This document shows positions 30,137 through 38,996 of a DNA stretch of 64,000 nucleotides, in pieces. A program made the translations under genes and the position numbers. The stretch's first letter is position 1, and each line of letters opens with the position of its first letter. This DNA comes from Chloroflexota bacterium (GTDB lineage Bacteria; Chloroflexota; UBA11872; VXOZ01). The notes under the pieces were generated by a model that worked only from the letters and a program-made list of their open reading frames with translations, ran no database searches and was not told the DNA's origin. The stretch lies in contig CATQHC010000009.1 in assembly GCA_958295775.1 (NCBI GenBank), forward strand, positions 558,001 to 622,000. The letters run 5' to 3'.

Positions 30137-31732
30137 ATGGGCGGCATCTGGCGGGCAGGCACGATTGTCTTCATAGCGAGCTTCTGCACTCTGGTTGTTG
30201 AGCTTACGGCAGGGCGGATGATCGCGCCCTACCTCGGCGTCTCCCTCTACACCTGGACCAGCGTCATTGGGGTCATGTTGGCCGGCATCAGCCTGGGGAA
30301 CTACGTGGGCGGCCGCATCGGCGACCGCTTTCCGGCGGTTTCCACGCTGGGTGTGCTCTTCCTGCTCTCCAGTATCCTTACCCTGACCATCCTGCCGCTC
30401 ACGGCGATCTTCTCCGGCATAGCGCAAGACCTGCCGGTGCACTTGATGCTGAAAATTCTATTCTTTACTGCGGTTGTCTTCTTTCTGCCGAGCCTCTTCA
30501 TGGGCACCATCACGCCGGTGGTCGTCAGGCTCACGCTGGAAGACCTGACCCGCACCGGCGGTGTGGTGGGACGCATCTACGCCCTTTCCACGGTGGGCGC
30601 GATTGCCGGCACCTTTGCCACGGGGTTCTTCCTGGTATCGTGGTTCGGCACGCGCACGATCATTCTGCTCGTGGCCTTGCTGCTCCTGCTTGTGGCGGTG
30701 ATTTTCGGCAATCTGTGGAATCGCCGCCTGCTCCTCGCGGGTGGGGCAGTGCTCCTCGTGGGGATTACCGTTTACAGCTACGGACGCAACGCGTATAACC
30801 TGCCCTTAGGCTTTTCGTACGTCCGGCAACTCGCCGGTGACGCCCTGGCGCTGCAACCGCGCGGCGCGTTCGCCGCGCCCTGCAACGTAGAGACGAATTA
30901 CTTCTGCATCCGCGTCACAGAGAAGAAGCTGGCGGAAAACGTCACCCAGCGCCGGCTCGTGCTCGACCACCTCATCCACAGCTATAGCATCCTGGAAGAC
31001 CCCACACGCTTAGACTACGATTATGTAAAGATTTATGCTGAGCTTGTGAAGTATATTGCCGGGGACCGCACCGGCATCCGCACGTTCTCAATTGGCGGCG
31101 GCGGCTACACCTTCCCCCGCTACCTGGAGGTCGTTTACCCCGACGCCGTGATCGAGGTGGCGGAGATCGACCCCGCGGTCACCGAGATCGCGCACGAGAG
31201 GATGGGTCTCCCCCGCGACACGAGCGTAATAACCTATAACGAAGACGCGCGCCTGGTGGTGAAGCGCTTAGGGGCCGGACAGTACGATGCCATCATTGGC
31301 GACGCGTTCAACGACCTCTCGGTGCCCTATCACTTGACGACGCGAGAGTTCGCTGAGATCGTGCACGATCTCCTGGCTCCCAACGGGTACTACATGTTGA
31401 ACGTGGTGGACACGTTCAAGCACGGCGTCTTTCTGCCGTCGCTCATTCTGACCCTGGAACAAGTGTTTCCGCACGTGTATTTGTTGGCGGACGGCCCCGG
31501 CTGGGAACAAGATGGCCGCAATACATTCGTTTTGGTGGCTGGCAAGCAACCGTTAACGGAAGACGCCCTGCATAGTGCAGTGGGCAGTCTGCTGCCGGAT
31601 GGACCGGTGAGCACCTTCTTGGAACCTGAGCGCCTGCGGGAGTACGTGGATAGCCGACCGGCGGTGATCCTGACCGACAGCTTCGCGCCGGTGGACAACA
31701 TGCTCGCCCCGGTCTTCGCCGAACGGGGGTAG
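30137..31732 (+). CDS. Membrane-domain spermidine-synthase-like protein
   Basis: N-terminal multi-TM segments, then SIGGGGYTFPRYLEVVYPDAVIEVAEIDPAV...DARLVVKRLGAGQYDAIIGDAFNDLSVPYHLTTREF. ATG at 30137 has an upstream purine-rich RBS. Confidence 0.85.
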   Translation: MGGIWRAGTIVFIASFCTLVVELTAGRMIAPYLGVSLYTWTSVIGVMLAGISLGNYVGGRIGDRFPAVSTLGVLFLLSSILTLTILPLTAIFSGIAQDLPVHLMLKILFFTAVVFFLPSLFMGTITPVVVRLTLEDLTRTGGVVGRIYALSTVGAIAGTFATGFFLVSWFGTRTIILLVALLLLLVAVIFGNLWNRRLLLAGGAVLLVGITVYSYGRNAYNLPLGFSYVRQLAGDALALQPRGAFAAPCNVETNYFCIRVTEKKLAENVTQRRLVLDHLIHSYSILEDPTRLDYDYVKIYAELVKYIAGDRTGIRTFSIGGGGYTFPRYLEVVYPDAVIEVAEIDPAVTEIAHERMGLPRDTSVITYNEDARLVVKRLGAGQYDAIIGDAFNDLSVPYHLTTREFAEIVHDLLAPNGYYMLNVVDTFKHGVFLPSLILTLEQVFPHVYLLADGPGWEQDGRNTFVLVAGKQPLTEDALHSAVGSLLPDGPVSTFLEPERLREYVDSRPAVILTDSFAPVDNMLAPVFAERG

Positions 31733-31866
31733 GAAGCCCAGAGAGAATTGTAGGTCTATATCTTGTCCTTTCCAGGCATGACTTTGTAGAAAACTTGGGT
31801 CCAGCCAGCCTTGGTGCATGTGGTGATAGAATAGTTGCATAATTCTGTTTCCAAAGGAGCATAGGT

Positions 31867-34800
31867 TTGGACAGTCGGTTCGTCCTTCAAAAGCAGATTG
31901 GAAACGGCAGAATGAGTTCTGTCTATCTTGCTCTGGATAGCGCGTCTGGAAACGCACAAGTCGCCGTAAAAGTACTGAATACTGCCCATCCTGACGAGAT
32001 CAAACGAGAGCTATTCAAGCGCGAAACTAGCGCCTTAAAGAGGCTAAGACACCCCAATATCGTAAGGCTTTTACATAGTGGGTGGTCCGATACAGAGGAA
32101 TCGTTCTATCTCGTCCTCGAATATCTGCCTTATTCTCTCGATCGTTACTTAACAGGTGCGTTGCAAACGCAACTCAGCAGTTTTGAGAAGTATCGAGCCA
32201 TGCGAGAGCTTGCGGAGGCCCTAACTTACGCCCACTCGCAGAATGTAGTCCATCGCGATGTTAAACCCTCTAACATATTGCTCGACGTGAACGGCCGTCC
32301 AAAGCTGACGGACTTTGGCATCAGCAAACTCCTAACACATTTGACAGTGGGAGAAACACTGGCAGATTTTTGGAGTGGGGGATATGCATCACCCGAGCAA
32401 AGGGCAAGCGAACCGACCGACATCAGAGCAGATATCTATTCTTTGGGTGCTGTGTTTTTCCACCTCCTATCTGGTCAAGAGCCCCCTCCTGAAGGACCAT
32501 CTCCGTCGCTGGTAGACAATCATGTGAAGGAGTCCCCTCCGCTCAGGAACTTACTGAAGAGAATGTTAGCACCATATCCAGAAGAGCGGCTGAACAAGGG
32601 ATCGGAGTTGCTAACAGCACTTGAAAGCACCTGGCGCAATGAATTAGTGCCAAGTCACTTCCTTGAATTGACGCGTACAGCCATGAGTAACGTTGTAGCT
32701 TCAGGGTATACCACGAGCGAAGACTTCCAGGCTGTCGCAGACGCTCTCGTAGAAGACCTTGGTGGTCTGGAGTCCAATGATGTATATATTCACCGTGACA
32801 CGCGAAACCAGGAGGATCTCATTATTCTTGGGGATTCTCTTCGCCTGATATGCACCTCCGGTGAGAAGGGCGATGCGCTTGTCGTAAAGGCAGTGCAAAC
32901 TCCCTATCACCCCAACCTTGAGCGTGAGCGGGAACGTTCAATGCAATGCCGAGCGATGTGGGTCCCGGTCAAATTAGATTTTCGATCCGGAGAATGCGAT
33001 TCCTCTCTGACAATAGCAGCCGAAGAGCTAGACCATCTGTTGGCGGCACTTGACACCTATGAAAACGTTGGGGCTGTTTCACAGGAGCGCCGGCGCTCCC
33101 GCCGCGATTTCATAGAACGCTGGGACACTGAGTTGAGAAAGAGCCGGAATCGGATTGAGAGAGAAGCATTAGGTTACTCGAACGTGAGTGAAGATCCAGA
33201 CTACTTGCGGTTCACCCTAGCCGGGGCGCCGCGAGACAATCTTGACTGGGAAAACGAAGCCCCTCTTGCAGTTAGAAAGTCGCACCAGTCGCGAATACAG
33301 CCTGTTGGCAACTTAGTTGAAATCCGCGGACGCATTGTCGAAGTGGCCAAAGACAGTCGTCACTTTCATAGAGATGATACAGCTATTCCCAAAGCCGGCC
33401 TCTTGATGATCAATACTATAGAAGCCTCGACTGCCATCACGCGCCAGCAATATGCAGTGAGAGCATTCCTCCATGGTCAGATGGCTAACCCACACCTATC
33501 CAACGTCATCGTAGACCCATCCAACGCAACCCGTAGTTCGGAAAGAGATCTCGATTACTTCCAAGACTGGCTGTCGGATGATAAGAAGGAAGCGGTTAGA
33601 AGAGCCGTATCCAGCAACGAGCTGTTCCTTATTCAAGGGCCGCCTGGAACAGGCAAGACCGCCGTAATCGCTGAGATCATCCTGCAGATTCTGCAGCAGA
33701 ATCCAGACGCCCGCATCCTGCTCACATCCCAGTCAAACATTGCCGTTGATCACGCGCTCACGCAGATATCGAAAGCTGCCGGTGATGCTCTTCCTGAGAT
33801 GATCCGACTCGGTCGCGGCGAGAAGATCGGGCACGGCGGTGAACGCTGGACTTTGGAAGAGCGTGCGCGTGAATGGCGAAAGAAAGTTTTGGATGAATGC
33901 AATCCGGTGCTTGGTGATCTGCGTCAGGAAGAACGCGAAGCAAAATCTGCCGTCAAAGCAATGAATATAACAGCGGATGCAGTATCGGCAGATACAGAAG
34001 CGATAGGAGAGTGGGTAACAGAGGTGGAGGATGACGTGGCGCAACTTCAGGAATATCAACAAGAGTACGATGCACTCCCATCCGATGCCTCCGCTACCAC
34101 CAAGAGTGAAATGGCAGAAATGGTTGAGCAAACTCGCGCCCGGATAAAGAGCGACCTGGAAACACTGAATGAACTGCTACCTCAGCCAATTGACATGCAG
34201 GTCATGAGTGAAAAGGAGGCTTTGGCGGCAATCGTCAAAGCCTCTGTGTCACCTAGTATAAGCGAATCGGACATGAAAGACCCTTCGAAACGAAAGCTCC
34301 ACAAGATTCAAGAGTTGCGCAAGATACTCACGGAGTGGACAAAAGTTGCTGGTCTCACGCCGGACTTTCAGGAACTCATTGGTCGGTCGTCGCGCGTTGT
34401 GGCAGCGACATGTCTTATCAGCGGCAAGCGAAGAACCGCATCACCGGAAGAAGAGGTCGGTTTCGATTGGGCTATCGTTGACGAAGCAGGTCGGGCTACA
34501 GTTCCCGAGGTCCTTATTCCAATTGTCCAGTCCGAACGAGCAATTCTGGTGGGGGATGAACGTCAACTGCCACCAATGGTGGACGACGAGATGCTTGGCC
34601 AAGAGTCGGATAGCCCATCCGACGAGAATAGGCTCGACACTAGCCTATTCCAAAGCCTAGTCGAACAGGCGGAAGAGTCAGGCCATGACCATCTTGCCAG
34701 TCTCCGCACTCAGTATCGTATGCGCCCAGCTATTGGGAACCTGATCAGCGCAGTATTCTACGAGGGGAATTTGGAAAACGGAGAGGAGAAGCGCTCGCGA

Positions 34801-35358
34801 AGGCGCACGTTTGACTGGATGCCCGCTCCTGTAACTTGGGTATCCACATCCTCTCTGCCGGATCGTACAGAGAGTCGATATGGAGAATCATACGCCAATT
34901 CCACCGAAGCCGATATAGTGCTCAAGCTACTCGATACAATAGAGACGAAATGCCGGGAACGTAGAGAAAAGCCATCGTTAGGTGTAATCAGTGGCTATTT
35001 AGCCCAGGTACAAGAACTCATCACGCGCATCGACCCGGAAGACTCTAGTCGATGGCAGAACCTCCGTATAGAAATTGCAACTGTGGATTCATTCCAGGGG
35101 CGCGAGTGTGACATAGTAGTGTATTCAACGGTTCGCTCTAACCCAGAACGAAAAATCGGTTTCTTAAGAGACCGTCGACGGATCAATGTCGCCCTATCTC
35201 GTGCCCGTGACCTGCTTGTGATCGTTGGTGACCATCACATGATGGACACGGCTACTATTGGCGCCGATCCCAACCCGTTTGCTGCCGTGCTCGAGCATAT
35301 CCGCCAGCATGGGAACGAATGCAGAGTCATTCCGCCTGACTTGGTGAATTTACTATGA
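31867..35358 (+). CDS. mkoA: Ser/Thr protein kinase::SF1 (UPF1/DNA2/NAM7-like) helicase fusion; putative Mokosh type I MkoA
   Basis: Kinase: VAVKVL, HRDVKPSNILL, DFGISK. Helicase: Walker A GPPGTGKT, DEAGRA, VGDERQLPP, QYRM, TVDSFQGRECDIV, NVALSRAR. TTG start inferred. Confidence 0.8.
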   Translation: MDSRFVLQKQIGNGRMSSVYLALDSASGNAQVAVKVLNTAHPDEIKRELFKRETSALKRLRHPNIVRLLHSGWSDTEESFYLVLEYLPYSLDRYLTGALQTQLSSFEKYRAMRELAEALTYAHSQNVVHRDVKPSNILLDVNGRPKLTDFGISKLLTHLTVGETLADFWSGGYASPEQRASEPTDIRADIYSLGAVFFHLLSGQEPPPEGPSPSLVDNHVKESPPLRNLLKRMLAPYPEERLNKGSELLTALESTWRNELVPSHFLELTRTAMSNVVASGYTTSEDFQAVADALVEDLGGLESNDVYIHRDTRNQEDLIILGDSLRLICTSGEKGDALVVKAVQTPYHPNLERERERSMQCRAMWVPVKLDFRSGECDSSLTIAAEELDHLLAALDTYENVGAVSQERRRSRRDFIERWDTELRKSRNRIEREALGYSNVSEDPDYLRFTLAGAPRDNLDWENEAPLAVRKSHQSRIQPVGNLVEIRGRIVEVAKDSRHFHRDDTAIPKAGLLMINTIEASTAITRQQYAVRAFLHGQMANPHLSNVIVDPSNATRSSERDLDYFQDWLSDDKKEAVRRAVSSNELFLIQGPPGTGKTAVIAEIILQILQQNPDARILLTSQSNIAVDHALTQISKAAGDALPEMIRLGRGEKIGHGGERWTLEERAREWRKKVLDECNPVLGDLRQEEREAKSAVKAMNITADAVSADTEAIGEWVTEVEDDVAQLQEYQQEYDALPSDASATTKSEMAEMVEQTRARIKSDLETLNELLPQPIDMQVMSEKEALAAIVKASVSPSISESDMKDPSKRKLHKIQELRKILTEWTKVAGLTPDFQELIGRSSRVVAATCLISGKRRTASPEEEVGFDWAIVDEAGRATVPEVLIPIVQSERAILVGDERQLPPMVDDEMLGQESDSPSDENRLDTSLFQSLVEQAEESGHDHLASLRTQYRMRPAIGNLISAVFYEGNLENGEEKRSRRRTFDWMPAPVTWVSTSSLPDRTESRYGESYANSTEADIVLKLLDTIETKCRERREKPSLGVISGYLAQVQELITRIDPEDSSRWQNLRIEIATVDSFQGRECDIVVYSTVRSNPERKIGFLRDRRRINVALSRARDLLVIVGDHHMMDTATIGADPNPFAAVLEHIRQHGNECRVIPPDLVNLL

Positions 35359-36872
35359 ACTATCCTCAAAATGAGCCTGTTGCAGTTCACGCGCGGGCAA
35401 AACGTCGTTTTCCCGACTACACGGTGGAAGCCGCTTTCCCCGTATGCTTGCCGGTCTATGAGGTTCGACTGACGGTTACCGTCATAGATGAACATAAGCT
35501 CTCTACCACTGCCCTCTTTATTCTGCGGCTGTTGTCAGTTGGCATCTCACAACCTGCCGAACTCGGCAGGTTGCTGGGCATAGCAGACAGCTTTGTGACA
35601 GGCGCTGCCGCCGAACTCCTTAGTGCAAACTTGATACGCCAACGACTTGATCAGAGAATTGAGATGACTGATCAGGGACGTACAGTGCTCAGTGATGGCG
35701 GAAAATCATTTCGTCCTCGGAATCGATCAATAAAGGTTCCTTATGATCACTTAACCAAGAAGGTCATTGACATTGACATTGATCGTCTGTTGGACAGGGA
35801 AGTCGTTCGAAAGGATGGCGCATTTATCGTTCCCGCCAGGCCTCGAAAGCCTCGTCAAGGCAATATCAGCATTGCCCAAGTAAGAAACTATGCTCGCGGA
35901 AATATCTCAAAGGAGACAGAGGTTTTCGACGTTTCTGCTCTGAAAGACACGAGACTCCGCTACCGGGATGATGTCATTTTGGTCAAGATGACTGCACCCA
36001 ACGCGAGCACGCCAATTTTCGCAGCCTACCGCGCCCAACAGTATCTTGAAGAAGAGACTGCCTCAATACAGAGATTGGCAGATAATGGCGCGGACCTAGT
36101 GCCGGAGGAATGGAAGGCAGAATCGCCTGCGTCTCGGCCAGGATCCGTAGTTGCTTCTAGTGAGGAGACGGATCTTCTTGCCACTATTGAGGAGCTCAAC
36201 CTTGAATCCAGCGAAAAGGCCCAGGCTGCTATAGAGGCAAAACTGATTAAGGGAGAAACTCAGAATGCTCAAGAACGTGCTGACCTCGAGGCTCGCATCA
36301 AAAATCTAGAGCTAGAAAAGCTGGAACTGAATAACAGGCTAGCCAAGCGTGAACATAAGCTGCATGAATTGACAAAAGGGGGAATTCGCTTGATCAAGAC
36401 TGAAGAACACCGGCCACTCCTGCTTCAAGCGATAGACAAGGCATCCTTGGAACTTACGCTTGTTTCAGCATGGATAGATCCGTATGCATTTGATAGTGAA
36501 GTATGTCACAAGCTAGCCGCTGCAATAGACAGAGGAGCAACGGTACGAATTGCCTGGGGAATGGGTGTGAATCGCCGATATGGACAAGATGGACAGCGTA
36601 ACAAGATAAAAGGGGAAAAGGCACTTGCAGAATTGAAGAAGCTGATTCCAAAGGAAAGAGATCATCAGCTAATTGACAAGGTTACAGAAACTCATGAAAA
36701 GTTCATCATCTGTGATGATATATTCTGTGCGTGGGGAAGCCTTAACTGGCTCTCCTACCGTGGAGAACTTGATCGAGGATACCGTCGAGAAACTAGCTCC
36801 TACTCAGAAAGACCTAGCGACATCATTCTATGGCAGACTAATGCCGCGACTCTCTTTAAACCAATGAGTTAG
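35355..36872 (+). CDS. mkoB: Winged-helix/coiled-coil/PLD-family nuclease; putative Mokosh type I MkoB
   Basis: C-terminal PLD motif HEKFIICDDIFCAWGSLNW (HxK-x4-D-x6-GSxN); N-terminal wHTH-like LSTTALFILRLLSVGISQPAELGRLLGI...TDQGRTVL. The start overlaps the upstream stop (ATGA). Confidence 0.78.
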   Translation: MNYPQNEPVAVHARAKRRFPDYTVEAAFPVCLPVYEVRLTVTVIDEHKLSTTALFILRLLSVGISQPAELGRLLGIADSFVTGAAAELLSANLIRQRLDQRIEMTDQGRTVLSDGGKSFRPRNRSIKVPYDHLTKKVIDIDIDRLLDREVVRKDGAFIVPARPRKPRQGNISIAQVRNYARGNISKETEVFDVSALKDTRLRYRDDVILVKMTAPNASTPIFAAYRAQQYLEEETASIQRLADNGADLVPEEWKAESPASRPGSVVASSEETDLLATIEELNLESSEKAQAAIEAKLIKGETQNAQERADLEARIKNLELEKLELNNRLAKREHKLHELTKGGIRLIKTEEHRPLLLQAIDKASLELTLVSAWIDPYAFDSEVCHKLAAAIDRGATVRIAWGMGVNRRYGQDGQRNKIKGEKALAELKKLIPKERDHQLIDKVTETHEKFIICDDIFCAWGSLNWLSYRGELDRGYRRETSSYSERPSDIILWQTNAATLFKPMS

Positions 36873-37009
36873 GAACCTTGCCCAAGATGATGTTAACCAT
36901 CCGCCCAAGGAGCATGGGAAAAGTTCCCACGCTTACAGTTTATTAGCGATAATTGGCCGTCATTCCCGCGCACGCGGAAATCCATCTTCACGTGACGTTG
37001 CCTGTGCGG

Positions 37010-38293
37010 CTACGCTTCTAGCGTGGAACAGGCTTCCCTCACCACCGTGGCAACGTCATCGCCCCGCGCGAGGCCCTCCACGATAGCATTCATGGCGCGC
37101 TGCATGAGCAGGTTCTGGGGTAGCCCGCGTCCATGTTCCAGCGATTGCTGTATTGCCGCGATCTCTGCGGGGAGAAGGTTCTCGTCGAAGTCGCCAAGGC
37201 GCGCTACCGCATCTCTCCGCGCGGGCACTTTCGCGAGCGGCTGCATGACGTCGACGAGACCCTTGAGCGCCGTATAGGCCGTCTCCATGTTCTGCGAGCG
37301 CGCGGCAATGGCAATGCCCATATTGCCAGCCACCGGAACGCTGCGCACTTTGCCCTGTGGCAACGCCGCCCAGCGATAACCGGCTCTCGAGAAGTACTGT
37401 TGTGGTAGGTACAGCATTGCCGGCCACAACCTTGATGCCGATTCAGAATCCTGCCACTCAAACACACTCGTCACAGGCGGGGCAACCCGATGGGTATGCA
37501 GCAGGTCGCGGCAGAAGTGCAGAGCCTCCGCGGCCGCCGGATCCTGCAGCAGGCAACTCATTGTCGTCGGATCGGCCAACTCTGCCTCATTTTGCCACAA
37601 CGCCCACCAGTATCCGCTCTCTTGTGTAAACAGTCCCCAGCGCTGCGCCTCGCCTTTTTCATTGCGTTGCGTCAATTTGACTGAGTTCTCCACTAAGTCA
37701 TCCCAGCCCCAACTATCGTCCACCGCAGGCACGCCCCGCTCCGCGAAGTACGCAGAATCATAGTGAACCATCAATGGGTTTGCGTCGACCGGCAAAGCGA
37801 ACAGCCCGCCCTCCGACCGAAACTGATCGACCAGGTACGGGAAGTGCCCTTGGATGAGCGTCGGTTCATCAGCGGCGATGAACTGGTCCAAGGGCGCTAG
37901 CACGCCCTGCTCTCCCAGCCATTGCGCCAAGAAGGGATTCACGGTGAATAAGTCCGCATCGAGGCTCTGGTACCACGCCAGAAACTCCTCCTGATTTCTG
38001 GGGCGGGGATTAGCTTGCTCTGGGGAAACGAGGCCCGACTGCAAGGTGTAGCCCCCCATAGTGGGACCATTGGGGTTTTCCGTGTCAGCCAGCAATGCCG
38101 CCATTACCTTTTCAAGCGTATTGGGCATACGCCGCGCAAAACCGGTCGATACACGCAGTTCGCTAAACCACGTGGATGCCCAGATTAGCTCTCCCTCTTT
38201 ACTTCGGGTCGGCAGCGACGTTGCAGACCCGGGGGCGCCGCAGGCGGCCGCTAGCGCTGCTGTGCCTGCCAACAATGTTCGGCGTGTTAGCAT
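37010..38293 (-). CDS. Extracellular solute-binding lipoprotein (family 1-like)
   Basis: Lipobox-like MLTRRTLLAGTAALAAACGAPG; LPVDANPLMVHYDSAYFAERGVPAVDDSWGWDDLVE. Confidence 0.82.
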   Translation of the reverse strand: MLTRRTLLAGTAALAAACGAPGSATSLPTRSKEGELIWASTWFSELRVSTGFARRMPNTLEKVMAALLADTENPNGPTMGGYTLQSGLVSPEQANPRPRNQEEFLAWYQSLDADLFTVNPFLAQWLGEQGVLAPLDQFIAADEPTLIQGHFPYLVDQFRSEGGLFALPVDANPLMVHYDSAYFAERGVPAVDDSWGWDDLVENSVKLTQRNEKGEAQRWGLFTQESGYWWALWQNEAELADPTTMSCLLQDPAAAEALHFCRDLLHTHRVAPPVTSVFEWQDSESASRLWPAMLYLPQQYFSRAGYRWAALPQGKVRSVPVAGNMGIAIAARSQNMETAYTALKGLVDVMQPLAKVPARRDAVARLGDFDENLLPAEIAAIQQSLEHGRGLPQNLLMQRAMNAIVEGLARGDDVATVVREACSTLEA

Positions 38294-38512
38294 CTTTTCT
38301 TGTTCCTTTCAACGCTTTCGTTGATCTCACGTTTCGGCTCGTTCTCTAGAGATCGTTACACCTTTCCCGCATATGGTCGCTCCACCAGGAATACAATCCA
38401 GTGCCTGTCAGCGAAATTATCCCAGCGAGCGTCCTCCCGAAATGTCAAATTGCGGGAAGAACCGTCATTTGCCGATAACCCCCTAAATGTAATCCTCTCC
38501 TCAAGCCCGCCG

Positions 38513-38924
38513 TTAATCTTCTATCCAAGAACAAGCTGCGTTTACGAGTGTCGACACCCGGTCGCCGCGCACCAGACCTTCTGTGATTTTCTGCATGGCG
38601 CCGGACGTCAACTCGTCCCACGGCAGCGGGCGCCCATATTCCAAAGAATTCTGAACGGCCGTCACCTCTTCGGGCAGGAGGCCCGGCCGCATCTCTGCCA
38701 GCCGCGCGACCGCCTCTCTCTGCGCAGGCACCGCGACAAACCGCTGCATGGCTTGCAGCAGGCCCTGTAAGGCCACATATGCCGTCTCTGTGTGCTCCCG
38801 TCCGCGCGACAATCGCAAGTCCGATAACTTGGGGCTGGCTCGGCGCGGAGAATGAAGACTCGAGAGTACTACACCCGGCCGCCAGCGCCGTTGTGCTCGC
38901 AATCAATGCGCGACGGGTAAGCAT
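38513..38924 (-). pseudogene. Internally deleted and frameshifted solute-binding lipoprotein remnant
   Basis: N-terminal MLTRRALIASTTALAAGCSTLESSFSAPSQPQ joins almost directly to IGLAIVAR, then in another frame REHTETAYVALQGLLQAMQRFVAVPAQREAVARLAEM..., matching only the ends of the adjacent paralogs. Confidence 0.75.
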
Positions 38925-38996
38925 TGTTCTGCTCCCTTCAGGCTGCCTTCAGTCTCGATTCTCGGCGTATTCCCTGCACCGTGAATCTTTCCTCGC

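Noticed and set aside
31733-37009. Possible transposon or prophage bearing the defence-like genes
   Set aside because: No integrase, transposase, tRNA attachment site or flanking direct repeats could be recognised; only a composition shift is suspected.
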